A DNA stretch of 64,000 nt from contig CAYVFC010000010.1 of assembly GCA_964450715.1 (NCBI GenBank), positions 32,281 through 96,280 on the forward strand. The letters are read 5' to 3'. Position 1 is the first letter of the stretch; each line of letters begins with the position of its first letter. Both the position numbers and the translations under genes were made by a program. The stretch is from CAYVFC01 sp964450715 (GTDB lineage: Bacteria; Myxococcota_A; Polyangia; Polyangiales; JAFGIB01). This document shows, one piece after another, positions 39,042 through 47,656 of this stretch. Under the pieces are notes generated by a model. It made no database searches, was not told the origin of the DNA, and saw nothing but the letters and a program-made list of their open reading frames with translations.

Positions 39042-40328
39042 ATGGGCTACCGCGAATCGCTACGCCGTCTCTACGCCTTTGAAGCGCGAGGTATGCGCCT
39101 GGGCCTGGAGCGAACGCTGGACGCCCTGGAGCATCGCGGACACCCGGAGCGGGGTATGCGCTTCGTGCAGGTTGCCGGCACCAACGGCAAGGGCAGCGCG
39201 GCGGCCATGATCGCCGCCTCGCTGTCGGCAGCCGGCTTTCGGACCGGGTTGTTCACCTCTCCGCACCTGCACCGCTACGTCGAGCGGATACGGATCGACG
39301 GACGCATGCTCGGCCAGAAAGAGGCCGAGCGCCGCATCGACGACCTGTTGAGCGTCTTCAACCACCCGGGCGCGCCCGACATCAGCTTCTTCGAGATCAC
39401 CACCGTACTGGCCGTGGAGGCCTTTCGCGATCACGGCTGCCAGTGGGCGGTGCTGGAGGTCGGCATCGGCGGCAGGCTGGACTCAACCACGGCCCTGCCC
39501 GCCTCTCTCTCGGTGATCACCCGTATTGCCATGGACCACGCCGACATGCTGGGCTCGACCATCGCGGAGATCGCCCGGGAAAAGGCCGGCATCATCCGCC
39601 GCGGGATTCCGGTGATCGCGGGCCGCTGCGACGCGGATGCCCGGCGCGTCATCGCCCGGCGCGCGTCGACCCAGCGCGCTCCGATTTTCTGGATCGACAG
39701 GCACTTCCGCGCGGTGCCCTCGACCCGAGGCAACCGCTTCGCGGTCGAGCTCGGCTCCTCCCGGATGGCCGACCTGAAGCTCCGCCTGGCCGGCGACCAC
39801 CAGATGGACAACGCCGCCTGCGCCGTGGCCGCGCTACTGCGGTTGCGGCAGGACGGGGTGCGCATCCCGCGGGCGGCCATCCGTCGGGGGCTGGGTCGCG
39901 TGCGATGGCCGGGCAGGCTGGAGCGCATCCGGGGCCGGCCCTTTTTCCTGCTGGACGGCGGGCACAACCCGGACGCCTCGCAATCGGTTGCCGCCTACCT
40001 GCGCGAGAAGCTGACCGGCAAGAAGCGGGTCGTCATGGTCTTCGGCTCCATGGTCGACAAGCAGTACCCGGCCATGCTCGAGATCCTCGCTCCCCTTGTA
40101 GAGCGTATCTACTACGCGCGCGCCTCGGTTCCGCGCGCGGCTACTTACGAGCAACTGGCCCGCGTCCGCCCCGGCGTGCGCACGCGCGGCCTGCGCGACG
40201 CCCTGTCCCGCGCCCGCCGCGCGGCCGGCCCGGACGGCTGCGTGCTGGTCACCGGCTCCATATTCCTGATGGCCGAGGTGCGCGCCATGCTGCTGGGCGT
40301 ACGCGCCGATCCGCCCATCCGGATGTAA
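39042..40328 (+). CDS. folC: Folylpolyglutamate/dihydrofolate synthase
   Basis: Adds glutamates to folates, and in many bacteria also makes dihydrofolate from dihydropteroate. The 428-residue Mur-ligase-type protein has the ATP loop AGTNGKGS (45-52), LFTSPHLHRYVERIRIDG, GIGGRLDSTT, DHADMLGSTIAEIAREKAGI and a C-terminal DGGHNPDA. Start at 39042 as judged by the usual N-terminus; no strong Shine-Dalgarno. Convergent with hemH. Confidence 0.93.
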   Translation: MGYRESLRRLYAFEARGMRLGLERTLDALEHRGHPERGMRFVQVAGTNGKGSAAAMIAASLSAAGFRTGLFTSPHLHRYVERIRIDGRMLGQKEAERRIDDLLSVFNHPGAPDISFFEITTVLAVEAFRDHGCQWAVLEVGIGGRLDSTTALPASLSVITRIAMDHADMLGSTIAEIAREKAGIIRRGIPVIAGRCDADARRVIARRASTQRAPIFWIDRHFRAVPSTRGNRFAVELGSSRMADLKLRLAGDHQMDNAACAVAALLRLRQDGVRIPRAAIRRGLGRVRWPGRLERIRGRPFFLLDGGHNPDASQSVAAYLREKLTGKKRVVMVFGSMVDKQYPAMLEILAPLVERIYYARASVPRAATYEQLARVRPGVRTRGLRDALSRARRAAGPDGCVLVTGSIFLMAEVRAMLLGVRADPPIRM

Positions 40329-40338
40329 GGAGGCCGGC

Positions 40339-41274
40339 TCAGCCGGTATCGTCCCCGGACAGAACCATCCGCACCAGGCCCTCGATGAAGTCCGGGTGAT
40401 GGTTGACCGCGGGCACGCGACGAAACTCCAGGCCCACGGCGGTGGCCACCCCGCGCGCCTCGATGTCGAGGTCGTAGAGCACCTCCACGTTGTCGCAGAC
40501 GAAACCGACGGGGGACACCACCAGACAGCGGGTTCCCCTCCCGGCCTCGGCGCGGATGACCGACCCCAGATCGGGCTCGAGCCAGCTCTCGGACGGCGCG
40601 CCGCTGCGGCTCTGGTAGGCGACCGCGTAGCGCGAATGACCGACAGCGTTCGCGATCTCCCCCGCACACCGCTCTAGCTGCCGCGCGTAAACCGATCCTT
40701 CCGCTCCGGACGCCGGTATACTGTGCGCGGTGAACAACAGGCTGGTGTGCTCGAGCCGCGACTCTCCCGGCCCGGGCATGGCCTCGGCGACCAGGGCCTG
40801 GTTGGCGCGCACGAATCCCCTGCTCTCGCACAGAGCCGGCGCGTAGGCTACCGTAGGCGCCCTCTCTGCCAGCTCGGCCCGCGCCTGCTCCACCGCGCGG
40901 CAATAGACCCCGCGGCTGGCTTCGCTCTCGAAGGGAGCCAGGATCAGAGCCAGCACCCGTCGTGCCCCGGCCTCTACCAGCTCGGCCAGAGTATCGCGGA
41001 TAAAGGGCGGCCAGTGGCGCATCCCCACCACCACCGGTATGCAGACGCCCTCCCGCTTCAGCCCGACCCGCAGCGCCTCGGCCTGCCGCTCGGTAAGGGC
41101 ATTCAACGGAGAGCCGCCTCCCACCGCCCGGTAATGCGCCTCCACCTCTCGCAACCGCGCGGCGGGTATCGGCCTTCCCCGGGCCACGTTGCTCAGAAAA
41201 GCCGGCACGTCGCGCGCGGCCTCCGGGGCGCCGAAGGCCATCAGCATGACCGCATCACAGGTCGGACCGCTCAC
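40339..41274 (-). CDS. hemH: Ferrochelatase
   Basis: Inserts ferrous iron into a porphyrin at the end of haem synthesis. 311 residues, a little short. Motifs: VMLMAFGAP, GGGSPLNALTERQA, GMRHWPPFI, and FTAHSIP with the metal-binding His, followed by YQSRSGAPSESWLEPD. The GTG at 41274 overlaps the stop of hemE by 4 bp (GTGA), so the two are translationally coupled. Whether it uses protoporphyrin or coproporphyrin cannot be told by eye. Confidence 0.9.
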   Translation of the reverse strand: MSGPTCDAVMLMAFGAPEAARDVPAFLSNVARGRPIPAARLREVEAHYRAVGGGSPLNALTERQAEALRVGLKREGVCIPVVVGMRHWPPFIRDTLAELVEAGARRVLALILAPFESEASRGVYCRAVEQARAELAERAPTVAYAPALCESRGFVRANQALVAEAMPGPGESRLEHTSLLFTAHSIPASGAEGSVYARQLERCAGEIANAVGHSRYAVAYQSRSGAPSESWLEPDLGSVIRAEAGRGTRCLVVSPVGFVCDNVEVLYDLDIEARGVATAVGLEFRRVPAVNHHPDFIEGLVRMVLSGDDTG

Positions 41275-42293
41275 CGCGCGCTGTTCTCGTGCACGAAGTC
41301 GACCAGGGCCCGCACCCGGTCCACGCTCGCCTGCGGGGGAACGCCGTGTCCGAGGTTGAAGATGTGGCCGGGCCGACCCCGGGCGCCCTTCAGCACGACC
41401 TGCGCCCGCTCCTGCAGCACCGGCACCGGGGCGAGCAAGGAGTAGGGGTCCAGGTTGCCCATCACCGCCACCTCGCCCAGCCGGTCCCACTGCTCGCCCA
41501 AATCGACCCGCCAGTCCAGCCCCATCACCTGCCCTCCGGCCTCCATCATGCTCGGGTACAGGGCCGGGTTGCCGGTGCTGAAGTGGATGACGGGAACGCC
41601 GGGTCGCAGGCCGGCGAACAGCCGCTGCATGTGGGGCTTGACGTAGCGATCGTAATCGTGGACGCCCAGGCAGCCAGCCCAGCTGTCGAACACCTGCAAC
41701 GCCTGCGCGCCTGCATCGACCTGCGCGTTGAGGTAGGCGACCACCGTATCGGTCAACCGTTCCAGCAGCGCCTGCCAGGCGGGCGGATCGGTCAGCATGA
41801 GCTGCTTGGTATGCAGGTAGTCGCGCGAACCGCCGCCCTCCACCACGTAAGAGGACAGGGTGAAGGGCGCACCCGAGAACCCGATCAGCGGTACATCCGA
41901 GGGCAGCCGCTGGCGGCAGAGGCGGATGGTCTGCATCACGTATCCCAGCCGTTCTCCAACGTCGATCCCGGTTCGGATGGCGTCGATTTCTGCGGCGGTG
42001 CGCACGGGTCGCAGAATCCGGGGCCCCTCGCTATCGGTGAATTCGAATCCGATCTCCAGAGGCTCCAGCACCAGCAGGATATCGGCGAAGACGATGGCCG
42101 CGTCCACGCCGAGCTGGGTGACCGGCAGGCAGGTGACCTCGGCCGCCAGCTCGGACGTCTTGCATAGATCGACGAAGCTCACCCGCTCGCGTACAGCGCG
42201 GTACTCCGGCTGGTAGCGACCCGCCTGTCGCATCAACCAGATGGGCGTGTACCGCACGCTCTCGCGCCGGCAAGCTTTGAGAAATTCGCTCAC
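41271..42293 (-). CDS. hemE: Uroporphyrinogen decarboxylase
   Basis: Converts uroporphyrinogen III to coproporphyrinogen III. 340 residues with the signature PIWLMRQAGRYQPEYR, the DILLVLEPL segment (catalytic Asp), GFSGAPFTL, VFDSWAGCL and FSTGNPAL. Complete. It transcribes away from the rpsB leader and is coupled to hemH. Confidence 0.96.
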   Translation of the reverse strand: MSEFLKACRRESVRYTPIWLMRQAGRYQPEYRAVRERVSFVDLCKTSELAAEVTCLPVTQLGVDAAIVFADILLVLEPLEIGFEFTDSEGPRILRPVRTAAEIDAIRTGIDVGERLGYVMQTIRLCRQRLPSDVPLIGFSGAPFTLSSYVVEGGGSRDYLHTKQLMLTDPPAWQALLERLTDTVVAYLNAQVDAGAQALQVFDSWAGCLGVHDYDRYVKPHMQRLFAGLRPGVPVIHFSTGNPALYPSMMEAGGQVMGLDWRVDLGEQWDRLGEVAVMGNLDPYSLLAPVPVLQERAQVVLKGARGRPGHIFNLGHGVPPQASVDRVRALVDFVHENSAR

Positions 42294-42384
42294 CTCGACC
42301 TCGGCCAGTCTGTATTACCGCAAAAAAAAAACCAAGAAAGCCCGGAACCCCAACCACTGCTCGTCTGTACCGTCCCCCCTGAAA

Positions 42385-42432
42385 GTCTCGACGAGGGCCG
42401 GAGCGTCTGAGGGCCATGCCCCCGGCTCCTCA
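42385..42432. repeat. Leader motif, direct copy 1
   Basis: A 48-bp unit containing CCGGAGCGTCTGAGGGCCAT and GCCCCCGGCTCCTCA. It is nearly identical to 42622-42669, and 42528-42553 is its partial complement. It can also self-fold through GGAGC/GCTCC. Confidence 0.85.
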
Positions 42433-42527
42433 TCCAAACACCATACATAACGAGGAAGGTCCATCCGCCGCCCGTGCCCCAACCGCGGTAAGACCGCAGT
42501 TATCGAGGGCGTACGCTACGCCTGCAT

Positions 42528-42553
42528 GGAGCCGGGGGGATGGCCCGAAGCGC
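42528..42553. repeat. Leader motif, inverted copy
   Basis: GGAGCCGGGGGGATGGCCC plus GAAGCGC, the near-complement of the two direct copies (one mismatch over the first 19 bases). It lies between them and could pair with either, but not both at once. Confidence 0.75.
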
Positions 42554-42621
42554 GACTAAAAAAGAGTGCTGAACGTTGCCGAACCGCGCTTCGTTCCCCG
42601 TAAAGGATAATCCCTCCGAAC

Positions 42622-42669
42622 GTCTCAACGCTGGCCGGAGCGTCTGAGGGCCATGCCCCCGGCTCCTCA
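42622..42669. repeat. Leader motif, direct copy 2
   Basis: Second direct copy; only a few bases near its 5' end differ from the copy at 42385 (GTCTCAACGCTGG against GTCTCGACGAGGG). Confidence 0.85.
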
Positions 42670-42895
42670 CAGATAGCCCCGCCCCCCGGAAAACGCCCGA
42701 AAAACCTCGCGATAACGCGAGGGCTGGCGGATCGCCCGACGAGGTGCTAAGCATCCCGCGCTCCGAAAACCGGAGCCGGGACCGATAACGGTTCCGAAAC
42801 CAATCACGCGCCCCTGCTCGAACGGCCGATCTCGGTGCCCGGCTTTGCCGGGTCAGCGACCGCGGGGCGCGGAAGACCAACCGGAGAAAAGAGCC

Positions 42896-43945
42896 ATGTC
42901 CACAGACGAGATCCAGGATCCCGAAGCCAACCCGCCAGGGGAAACGGTCGAGGCACCGGCCGCGGAGAGCCAAGCCGCGGCGCCCGCCGAGGCCGTAGAA
43001 GGTATGGCCGCGCCCGAGCAAGCGCCCGCACCGGCCGCCGAACCGGGAAACGGAAAGCCCGAGCCGACCGCGCAGCAGGCGTTTGCGCCGGCGCCGCGCA
43101 AGGTCAGCATTCGACAGCTCATCGAAGCGGGCGTGCATTTCGGGCACCAGACCAACCGCTGGAACCCCCGCATGGCACCTTTCATCTACGGGGAGCGCAA
43201 CGGCATTCACATCGTCAACCTGGACGAGACGGCGCGTAAGCTACGCAAGGCCTACGATTTCGTAGTCCGGGCGGTGGCGCGAGGCGGCAACGTTCTATTC
43301 GTCGGCACCAAGCGGCAAGCGCAGGAAGTCGTCCGCGAGGAGGCCGTCCGCGCCGGACAGCACTTCGTCAACGGGCGCTGGCTGGGCGGCACGCTGACCA
43401 ACTTCCGCACCATCAAGTCGGGAATCGATCGGCTGCGAACCCTGCAACGACTGGAAGACGAGGGGGATCTGGAGAACCTCAGCAAGAAGGAAGCGCTGGG
43501 GCTACGCCGGGAAAAGGAGCGGCTGGAACGCTACCTGGGAGGCATCCGCGAGCTGAACGGGCCGCCGGCGGTGCTGTTTCTGATCGACCCCAACAACGAG
43601 CACATCGCGGTCCGGGAGGCGAACAAGCTGGAGATCCCCATTGTGGCGCTGGCGGATACGAACTGTAATCCGGATCCCATCGACATGATCATCCCCGGGA
43701 ACGACGACGCCATTCGATCGATCAAGCTGGTCACCACCCATATCGCCGAGGCCTGCCTGGAAGGGCAGAAGCACCGGCGTGACTTCCTACAATCCGAGCG
43801 CAAGGAGCAACCCAGCAGCGGGGTATCGGTGGAGTTCGCCAGGACCCGCCGGGTAGCTTCCAACTTCGTCTACTCGGCTACCCCGGACGGCGACGGCTCC
43901 AAGGGCGAGCAGCCGAGCGAGGGCGAACCCAAGGTGGAGAGCTAG
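42896..43945 (+). CDS. rpsB: 30S ribosomal protein S2, with N- and C-terminal extensions
   Basis: 349 residues against about 240 usual. The S2 core starts near residue 68 (VSIRQLIEAGVHFGHQTNRWNPRM) and includes FVGTKRQAQ, NGRWLGGTLTNF and the C-terminal ALADTNCNPDPIDMIIPGNDDA. Before it are about 67 residues rich in Ala, Pro and Glu; after it about 50 charged residues. GGAGA sits before the ATG at 42896. First gene of the rpsB-tsf-pyrH-frr cluster. Confidence 0.95.
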   Translation: MSTDEIQDPEANPPGETVEAPAAESQAAAPAEAVEGMAAPEQAPAPAAEPGNGKPEPTAQQAFAPAPRKVSIRQLIEAGVHFGHQTNRWNPRMAPFIYGERNGIHIVNLDETARKLRKAYDFVVRAVARGGNVLFVGTKRQAQEVVREEAVRAGQHFVNGRWLGGTLTNFRTIKSGIDRLRTLQRLEDEGDLENLSKKEALGLRREKERLERYLGGIRELNGPPAVLFLIDPNNEHIAVREANKLEIPIVALADTNCNPDPIDMIIPGNDDAIRSIKLVTTHIAEACLEGQKHRRDFLQSERKEQPSSGVSVEFARTRRVASNFVYSATPDGDGSKGEQPSEGEPKVES

Positions 43946-43984
43946 TTCGACCCGAAAACGGGCAGACGAGAAAGGAACGGATCC

Positions 43985-44656
43985 ATGTCTCAGATCAGTG
44001 CAGAGTTGGTCAAGCGGCTGCGCCAGCGAACGGGCGCGGGCGTGCTCGATTGCCGCAACGCCCTGGCCGAAACCGGCGGCGACGAGGACAAGGCGGTCGA
44101 GATCATTCAGAAGAAGGGACTGGCCAAAATGGTCAAGAAGGCGGGCGCCATCGCCGCCGAGGGCATGGTGTATTCCTATATCCATCCCGGAAACCGGCTC
44201 GGGGTGCTGGTAGAGGTCAACTGCGAGACCGACTTCTCCGCGCGCAACGACGAGTTCAAGGCCTTCGTGGAGCAGGTGGGGATGCAGATCGCTTCCATGA
44301 ATCCCGAGTTCGTCGCCCGCGAGCAGATCACGGAATCGGCCCTGAACGAGAAGCGCACGCTGTTCCAGGCCCAGGTGCAGGAAGAGGAGCAGAAGAGCGG
44401 CAAGAAACGGCCCGAGCAGGTGGTCGAGAAGATCGTCGCGGGCAAGCTGGAGAAGTGGATGGCGGACGCCTGCTTGGTAGAGCAGTCCTCGGTGATGGAA
44501 GAGGACAAGACCATCAAGCAGATCGCGGATGAGCTATCCGTCAAGATCGGCGAGAAGATCGCCATACGCCGCTTCGTGCGCTTCGAGCTGGGTGAGGGCC
44601 TGGAGAAGAAGAAAGAGAACCTGGCCGACGAGGTAGCGGCCACGCTGGCCGAGTAG
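43985..44656 (+). CDS. tsf: Elongation factor Ts
   Basis: Nucleotide exchange factor for EF-Tu. 223 residues, the short form. N-terminal UBA-like domain (LVKRLRQRTGAGVLDCRNAL), the conserved core VNCETDFSARND with the TDF motif that touches EF-Tu, and a C-terminal FVRFELGEG. AAAGGAAC precedes the ATG. 39 bp after rpsB. Confidence 0.95.
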   Translation: MSQISAELVKRLRQRTGAGVLDCRNALAETGGDEDKAVEIIQKKGLAKMVKKAGAIAAEGMVYSYIHPGNRLGVLVEVNCETDFSARNDEFKAFVEQVGMQIASMNPEFVAREQITESALNEKRTLFQAQVQEEEQKSGKKRPEQVVEKIVAGKLEKWMADACLVEQSSVMEEDKTIKQIADELSVKIGEKIAIRRFVRFELGEGLEKKKENLADEVAATLAE

Positions 44657-44725
44657 GTCGGAACGGTACGCGGCCGGCCGGGTCACCGCATCTACGACCC
44701 GTTTGCTGCTCCAGGAGGGGAGAAA

Positions 44726-45493
44726 ATGGGCGAGGGAAACAATTCGATCGCGCACGGGCGGATCCTGCTCAAGCTTTCCGGCGAGGCGCTGTGCGGGATT
44801 CCGGGCGGCTTCGGTATCAACCCACCGACGCTGAGCGAGATCAGCGCCGAGCTGGCCGAGGTCCACGAGCTCGGGGTAGAGGTCGGAATCGTCATCGGCG
44901 GCGGCAACATCTTTCGGGGACTGAAAGGAAGCGCCCAGGGCATGGATCGCGCCAGCGCCGATTATATGGGCATGCTGGCCACCGTCATCAATGGCATCGC
45001 GCTGCAGGACTCCCTGGAGAAGCACGGCGTACCCACCCGGGTCATGACCGCCCTGGATGTCCGCCACGTCGCCGAGCCGTACATCCGGCGGCGTGCGCTG
45101 CGCCATTTCGCCAAGGGGCGCATGGTCATCTTCGTCGCCGGTACGGGCAATCCCTACTTTTCCACCGATACGGCCGCCGCCTTGCGCGCCATGGAGATAC
45201 AGGCCGAGCTGCTCTGCAAGGCTACCAACGTGGCCGGGGTGTACGACCGTGATCCGGCCAAGTACTCAGACGTCCACATGTTCGACCGGCTGAGCTACGA
45301 TCGCTTCATCCAGGATAGGATGGGGGTGATGGACGCCACGGCGGTGACGCTCTGCCGGGACAATGGGTTGCCCATACGGGTCTTCGCCCTGTCCGAAAAG
45401 GGTAACATCAGCCGCGTAGTCCAGGGCGAAGAGGTCGGAACGCTGGTTACGGAGTCCGCCGATGGTGATATAACAGCGCTGCAAGAGCGATGA
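44726..45493 (+). CDS. pyrH: UMP kinase
   Basis: Phosphorylates UMP to UDP. 255 residues of the amino-acid-kinase fold: RILLKLSGEAL, IVIGGGNIFRG, RASADYMGMLATVINGIALQDSLE and TGNPYFSTDTAAALRA. AGGAGGGGA lies before the ATG. The N-terminal MGEGNNSIAHG is a slight extension. Part of the rpsB cluster. Confidence 0.95.
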   Translation: MGEGNNSIAHGRILLKLSGEALCGIPGGFGINPPTLSEISAELAEVHELGVEVGIVIGGGNIFRGLKGSAQGMDRASADYMGMLATVINGIALQDSLEKHGVPTRVMTALDVRHVAEPYIRRRALRHFAKGRMVIFVAGTGNPYFSTDTAAALRAMEIQAELLCKATNVAGVYDRDPAKYSDVHMFDRLSYDRFIQDRMGVMDATAVTLCRDNGLPIRVFALSEKGNISRVVQGEEVGTLVTESADGDITALQER

Positions 45494-45527
45494 GGCGATC
45501 TCGCTCTGGCCGTAACCGGAGGTGCTC

Positions 45528-46085
45528 ATGATCAACGATGCGCTCGAGGAGCTGCAGACCGCCGTCGCCAAGAGCCACACCGCGCTCAAACGTGAGCTCG
45601 CCAAGCTGCGCACGGGCCGCGCTCACCCGTCGCTGCTGGAATCCATTCGGGTGGACAGCTACGGAACCGTCATGCCCATATCCCAGATGGCGACCATCAG
45701 TGCGCCCGAGGCGCGCCTGCTGGCGGTGAAGGTCTGGGACAAGTCCCAGGTCAAGGCCGTGGAGAAAGCCATCTCCCAGTCGCCGTTGGGACTGAATCCC
45801 CAGAGCGACGGAGAGCTGATCCGGGTTCCGCTCCCCATCCTCTCCGAGGAGCGCCGCAAGGAGCTGTGCAAGCTGGCCCGCCGCCAGGGAGAGGAGACCA
45901 AGGTCGCCGTGCGCAAGGCCCGCCACGATGCCAAGGACTTTCTGGCCAGCCTGAAAAACGAGAAGGAAGCGAGCGAGGATGAGGTAGAACGGGCGCTGAA
46001 AAAGGTGGAGGAGATCGTACAAAACGCGACTAACGAGGTCGACGCCATCGTCGCCAACAAGGAGAAGGAGATCCTGGAGGTCTGA
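45528..46085 (+). CDS. frr: Ribosome recycling factor
   Basis: With EF-G, splits post-termination ribosomes. 185 residues, normal length, with LRTGRAHPSLLESIRVDSYG, SPLGLNPQSDGELIRVPLP and LTEERRKEL-like LSEERRKEL. GGAGG precedes the ATG at 45528; the GTG at 45522 is too close to it. Last housekeeping gene of the cluster. Confidence 0.96.
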   Translation: MINDALEELQTAVAKSHTALKRELAKLRTGRAHPSLLESIRVDSYGTVMPISQMATISAPEARLLAVKVWDKSQVKAVEKAISQSPLGLNPQSDGELIRVPLPILSEERRKELCKLARRQGEETKVAVRKARHDAKDFLASLKNEKEASEDEVERALKKVEEIVQNATNEVDAIVANKEKEILEV

Positions 46086-46247
46086 CAGCGGGGGGCCGGA
46101 CCGCCCCGGGGAGCCGCGCTGACCCCGGAACGGCGGGATTTCCGGCTCTACGGAAAACGCCGGGTACCGATACCGCTTACGAAAATCCCTCGATCCGGGT
46201 AGAATGGCCTACGGTCAGAACGCCTGCAGACACAAGTTGCAATCTCC

Positions 46248-47180
46248 ATGAAAAGCTACGCTCTTCGCTTCATTTCCGGGAAATATCAGGGCGGCGAAGT
46301 ACCGCTGCCCCCCGAGGCGGAGATCGTCATCGGTCGGTCGAGCGATCTGGACATGGTCCTGGTCGAGGACATGGTCTCCCGGCGTCACGCCAAAATGTTC
46401 GTGAACGGCGACGAGGTCGTGGTACAGGATCTGGGCTCCACCAACGGTACCTTCGTCAACGGGGAGCGCGTCAAACGCGCCAAGGTGAACGAGGGGGATC
46501 GTATCCTGATCGGTACCAGCATCATCAAGCTGGTCGCTCTGGACGCCTCCGCGCCGGACATGGGCGCCGGCTCGAAGCTAGAGGACATGGCCAGGCATCG
46601 CCGCGCCAGCCAGGCACGCAGCATGTCGGGAACCATCGACGAGATCCCGCTACCCGACCTGATCCAACTATTCGGATCGTCCAAGAAGACGGCGGTCCTG
46701 GTCGTGCGCACCGAAGAGGACATAGGCAAGATACACCTGCGTGACGGTCTGATCGTCTACGCCTCCATCAACGACGCCGAGCATCTCTCGGCAGAAAAAT
46801 CCGCCGGACGCATCCTCACCTGGAGGCACGGTTCCTTCTACATGGAACCGAGCGAAAACCAGGCTCTCCCGGTCAGCCTCGACATGAGGGCGGAGGAGAT
46901 CCTCATGGAGTCCATGCGGGTCTTCGACGAGATCCAGCGACTGGGGGATGACCTTCCGCCCATGAAAGCCTCGATCACCCTAACCCTTCCCCTGGAAGCG
47001 AAGCTGAGCGAGTTGGAACCGGAAGAACTAGACGTTCTCCAGTACGCCATCAACCACAGCAAGGTAGAGTCGATTTTGAACAACTGCCCCATCGACGACC
47101 TGGACATCGCCCAGCGCCTGGTCTCGCTGCTACAGAAGGGCTATTTGAGAAGAACCGAAGACGAGCCGAATGAGCTGTAA
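46248..47180 (+). CDS. FHA domain plus DUF4388 (PATAN-like) protein
   Basis: 310 residues. The N-terminal FHA domain has the phosphothreonine-binding signature GRSSDLD, SRRHAKM and STNGTFVNGERV. A short basic linker leads to a DUF4388 domain (SGTIDEIPLPDLIQLFGSSKKTAVLVV, then RDGLIVYASINDAEH) and a C-terminal winged-helix-like end (DLDIAQRLVSLLQKGYL). Probably reads Ser/Thr-kinase signals; a kinase gene lies about 9 kb upstream. DUF4388 roles are poorly known. Confidence 0.85.
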   Translation: MKSYALRFISGKYQGGEVPLPPEAEIVIGRSSDLDMVLVEDMVSRRHAKMFVNGDEVVVQDLGSTNGTFVNGERVKRAKVNEGDRILIGTSIIKLVALDASAPDMGAGSKLEDMARHRRASQARSMSGTIDEIPLPDLIQLFGSSKKTAVLVVRTEEDIGKIHLRDGLIVYASINDAEHLSAEKSAGRILTWRHGSFYMEPSENQALPVSLDMRAEEILMESMRVFDEIQRLGDDLPPMKASITLTLPLEAKLSELEPEELDVLQYAINHSKVESILNNCPIDDLDIAQRLVSLLQKGYLRRTEDEPNEL

Positions 47181-47305
47181 CCCCCTGCCTTCAACACAGA
47201 CCAACTTATAGGGCCGGCGACGTCGGGGAGAGGCTTGCCCCCTGCCTTCAACACAGACCAACTTATAGGGCCGGCGACGTCGGGGAGAGGCTTGCCCCCT
47301 GCCTT
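47181..47305. repeat. 57-bp tandem repeat, 2.2 copies
   Basis: The unit starts CCCCCTGCCTTCAACACAGA and ends GGGGAGAGGCTTG. Copies at 47181-47237 and 47238-47294 are identical, and a partial third (CCCCCTGCCTT) ends at 47305. It begins directly after the stop of the FHA-DUF4388 gene and fills the gap to the convergent PilZ gene. Confidence 0.9.
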
Positions 47306-47312
47306 TACTCCC

Positions 47313-47636
47313 CTACCCCCGCGCCGTCAGCAAGCGCTCCAGCAGGTGCTGCGAGGAGTGGTTGATGCGCGTGAACACCACGCCCATGCCCGACGGATCG
47401 CGCTGTACGCGCACCACCTTGCCGACACCCTCCACGGTCTCGACGTCATCCATGATGATGGTAAACCGGATCTCGATCTCTGTACCAACCGGAAGCGGCT
47501 GCTTGGCCTTAACGAAAGCGCCGCTACGCGAGATGTTGGCGACGTATTCACTGACGAACGCGTCAAACGATTCGAACTGCTTGTTGATAGTCACCCGCTT
47601 CTCGCGCCTGCTCTGCCTATGCGCCTTCTCGTCCAT
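47313..47636 (-). CDS. Stand-alone PilZ-like domain protein
   Basis: 107 residues: RREKRVTINKQFESFDAFVSEYVANISRSGAFVKAKQPLPVGTEIEIRF, a PilZ variant of the type common in myxobacteria, with the N-x-S-x-x-G motif but a weak RxxxR. It may bind cyclic di-GMP or be a degenerate adaptor. It lies 20 bp after rng on the same strand with GGGGGGAAT as ribosome site, so it is co-transcribed with the RNase. Confidence 0.8.
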   Translation of the reverse strand: MDEKAHRQSRREKRVTINKQFESFDAFVSEYVANISRSGAFVKAKQPLPVGTEIEIRFTIIMDDVETVEGVGKVVRVQRDPSGMGVVFTRINHSSQHLLERLLTARG

Positions 47637-47656
47637 TGTCCAATTCCCCCCGGGGC

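Larger units (their letters stand above)
42433..42895 (+). promoter_or_regulatory. Structured leader candidate upstream of rpsB
   Basis: The 602 bp between hemE and rpsB hold no gene. Besides the three repeat units, simple perfect stems occur at 42705-42722 (CCTCGCG-ATAA-CGCGAGG), 42760-42776 (GCTCCG/CGGAGC) and 42838-42852 (CCCGGC-TTT-GCCGGG), all before the rpsB start. Ribosomal protein S2 is known to regulate its own operon through the mRNA leader in several bacteria, so an autoregulatory leader is plausible. The promoter position is unclear. Confidence 0.5.

Noticed and set aside
47181..47305. Possible CRISPR
   Set aside because: Repeats are directly adjacent with no spacers and no cas gene nearby.
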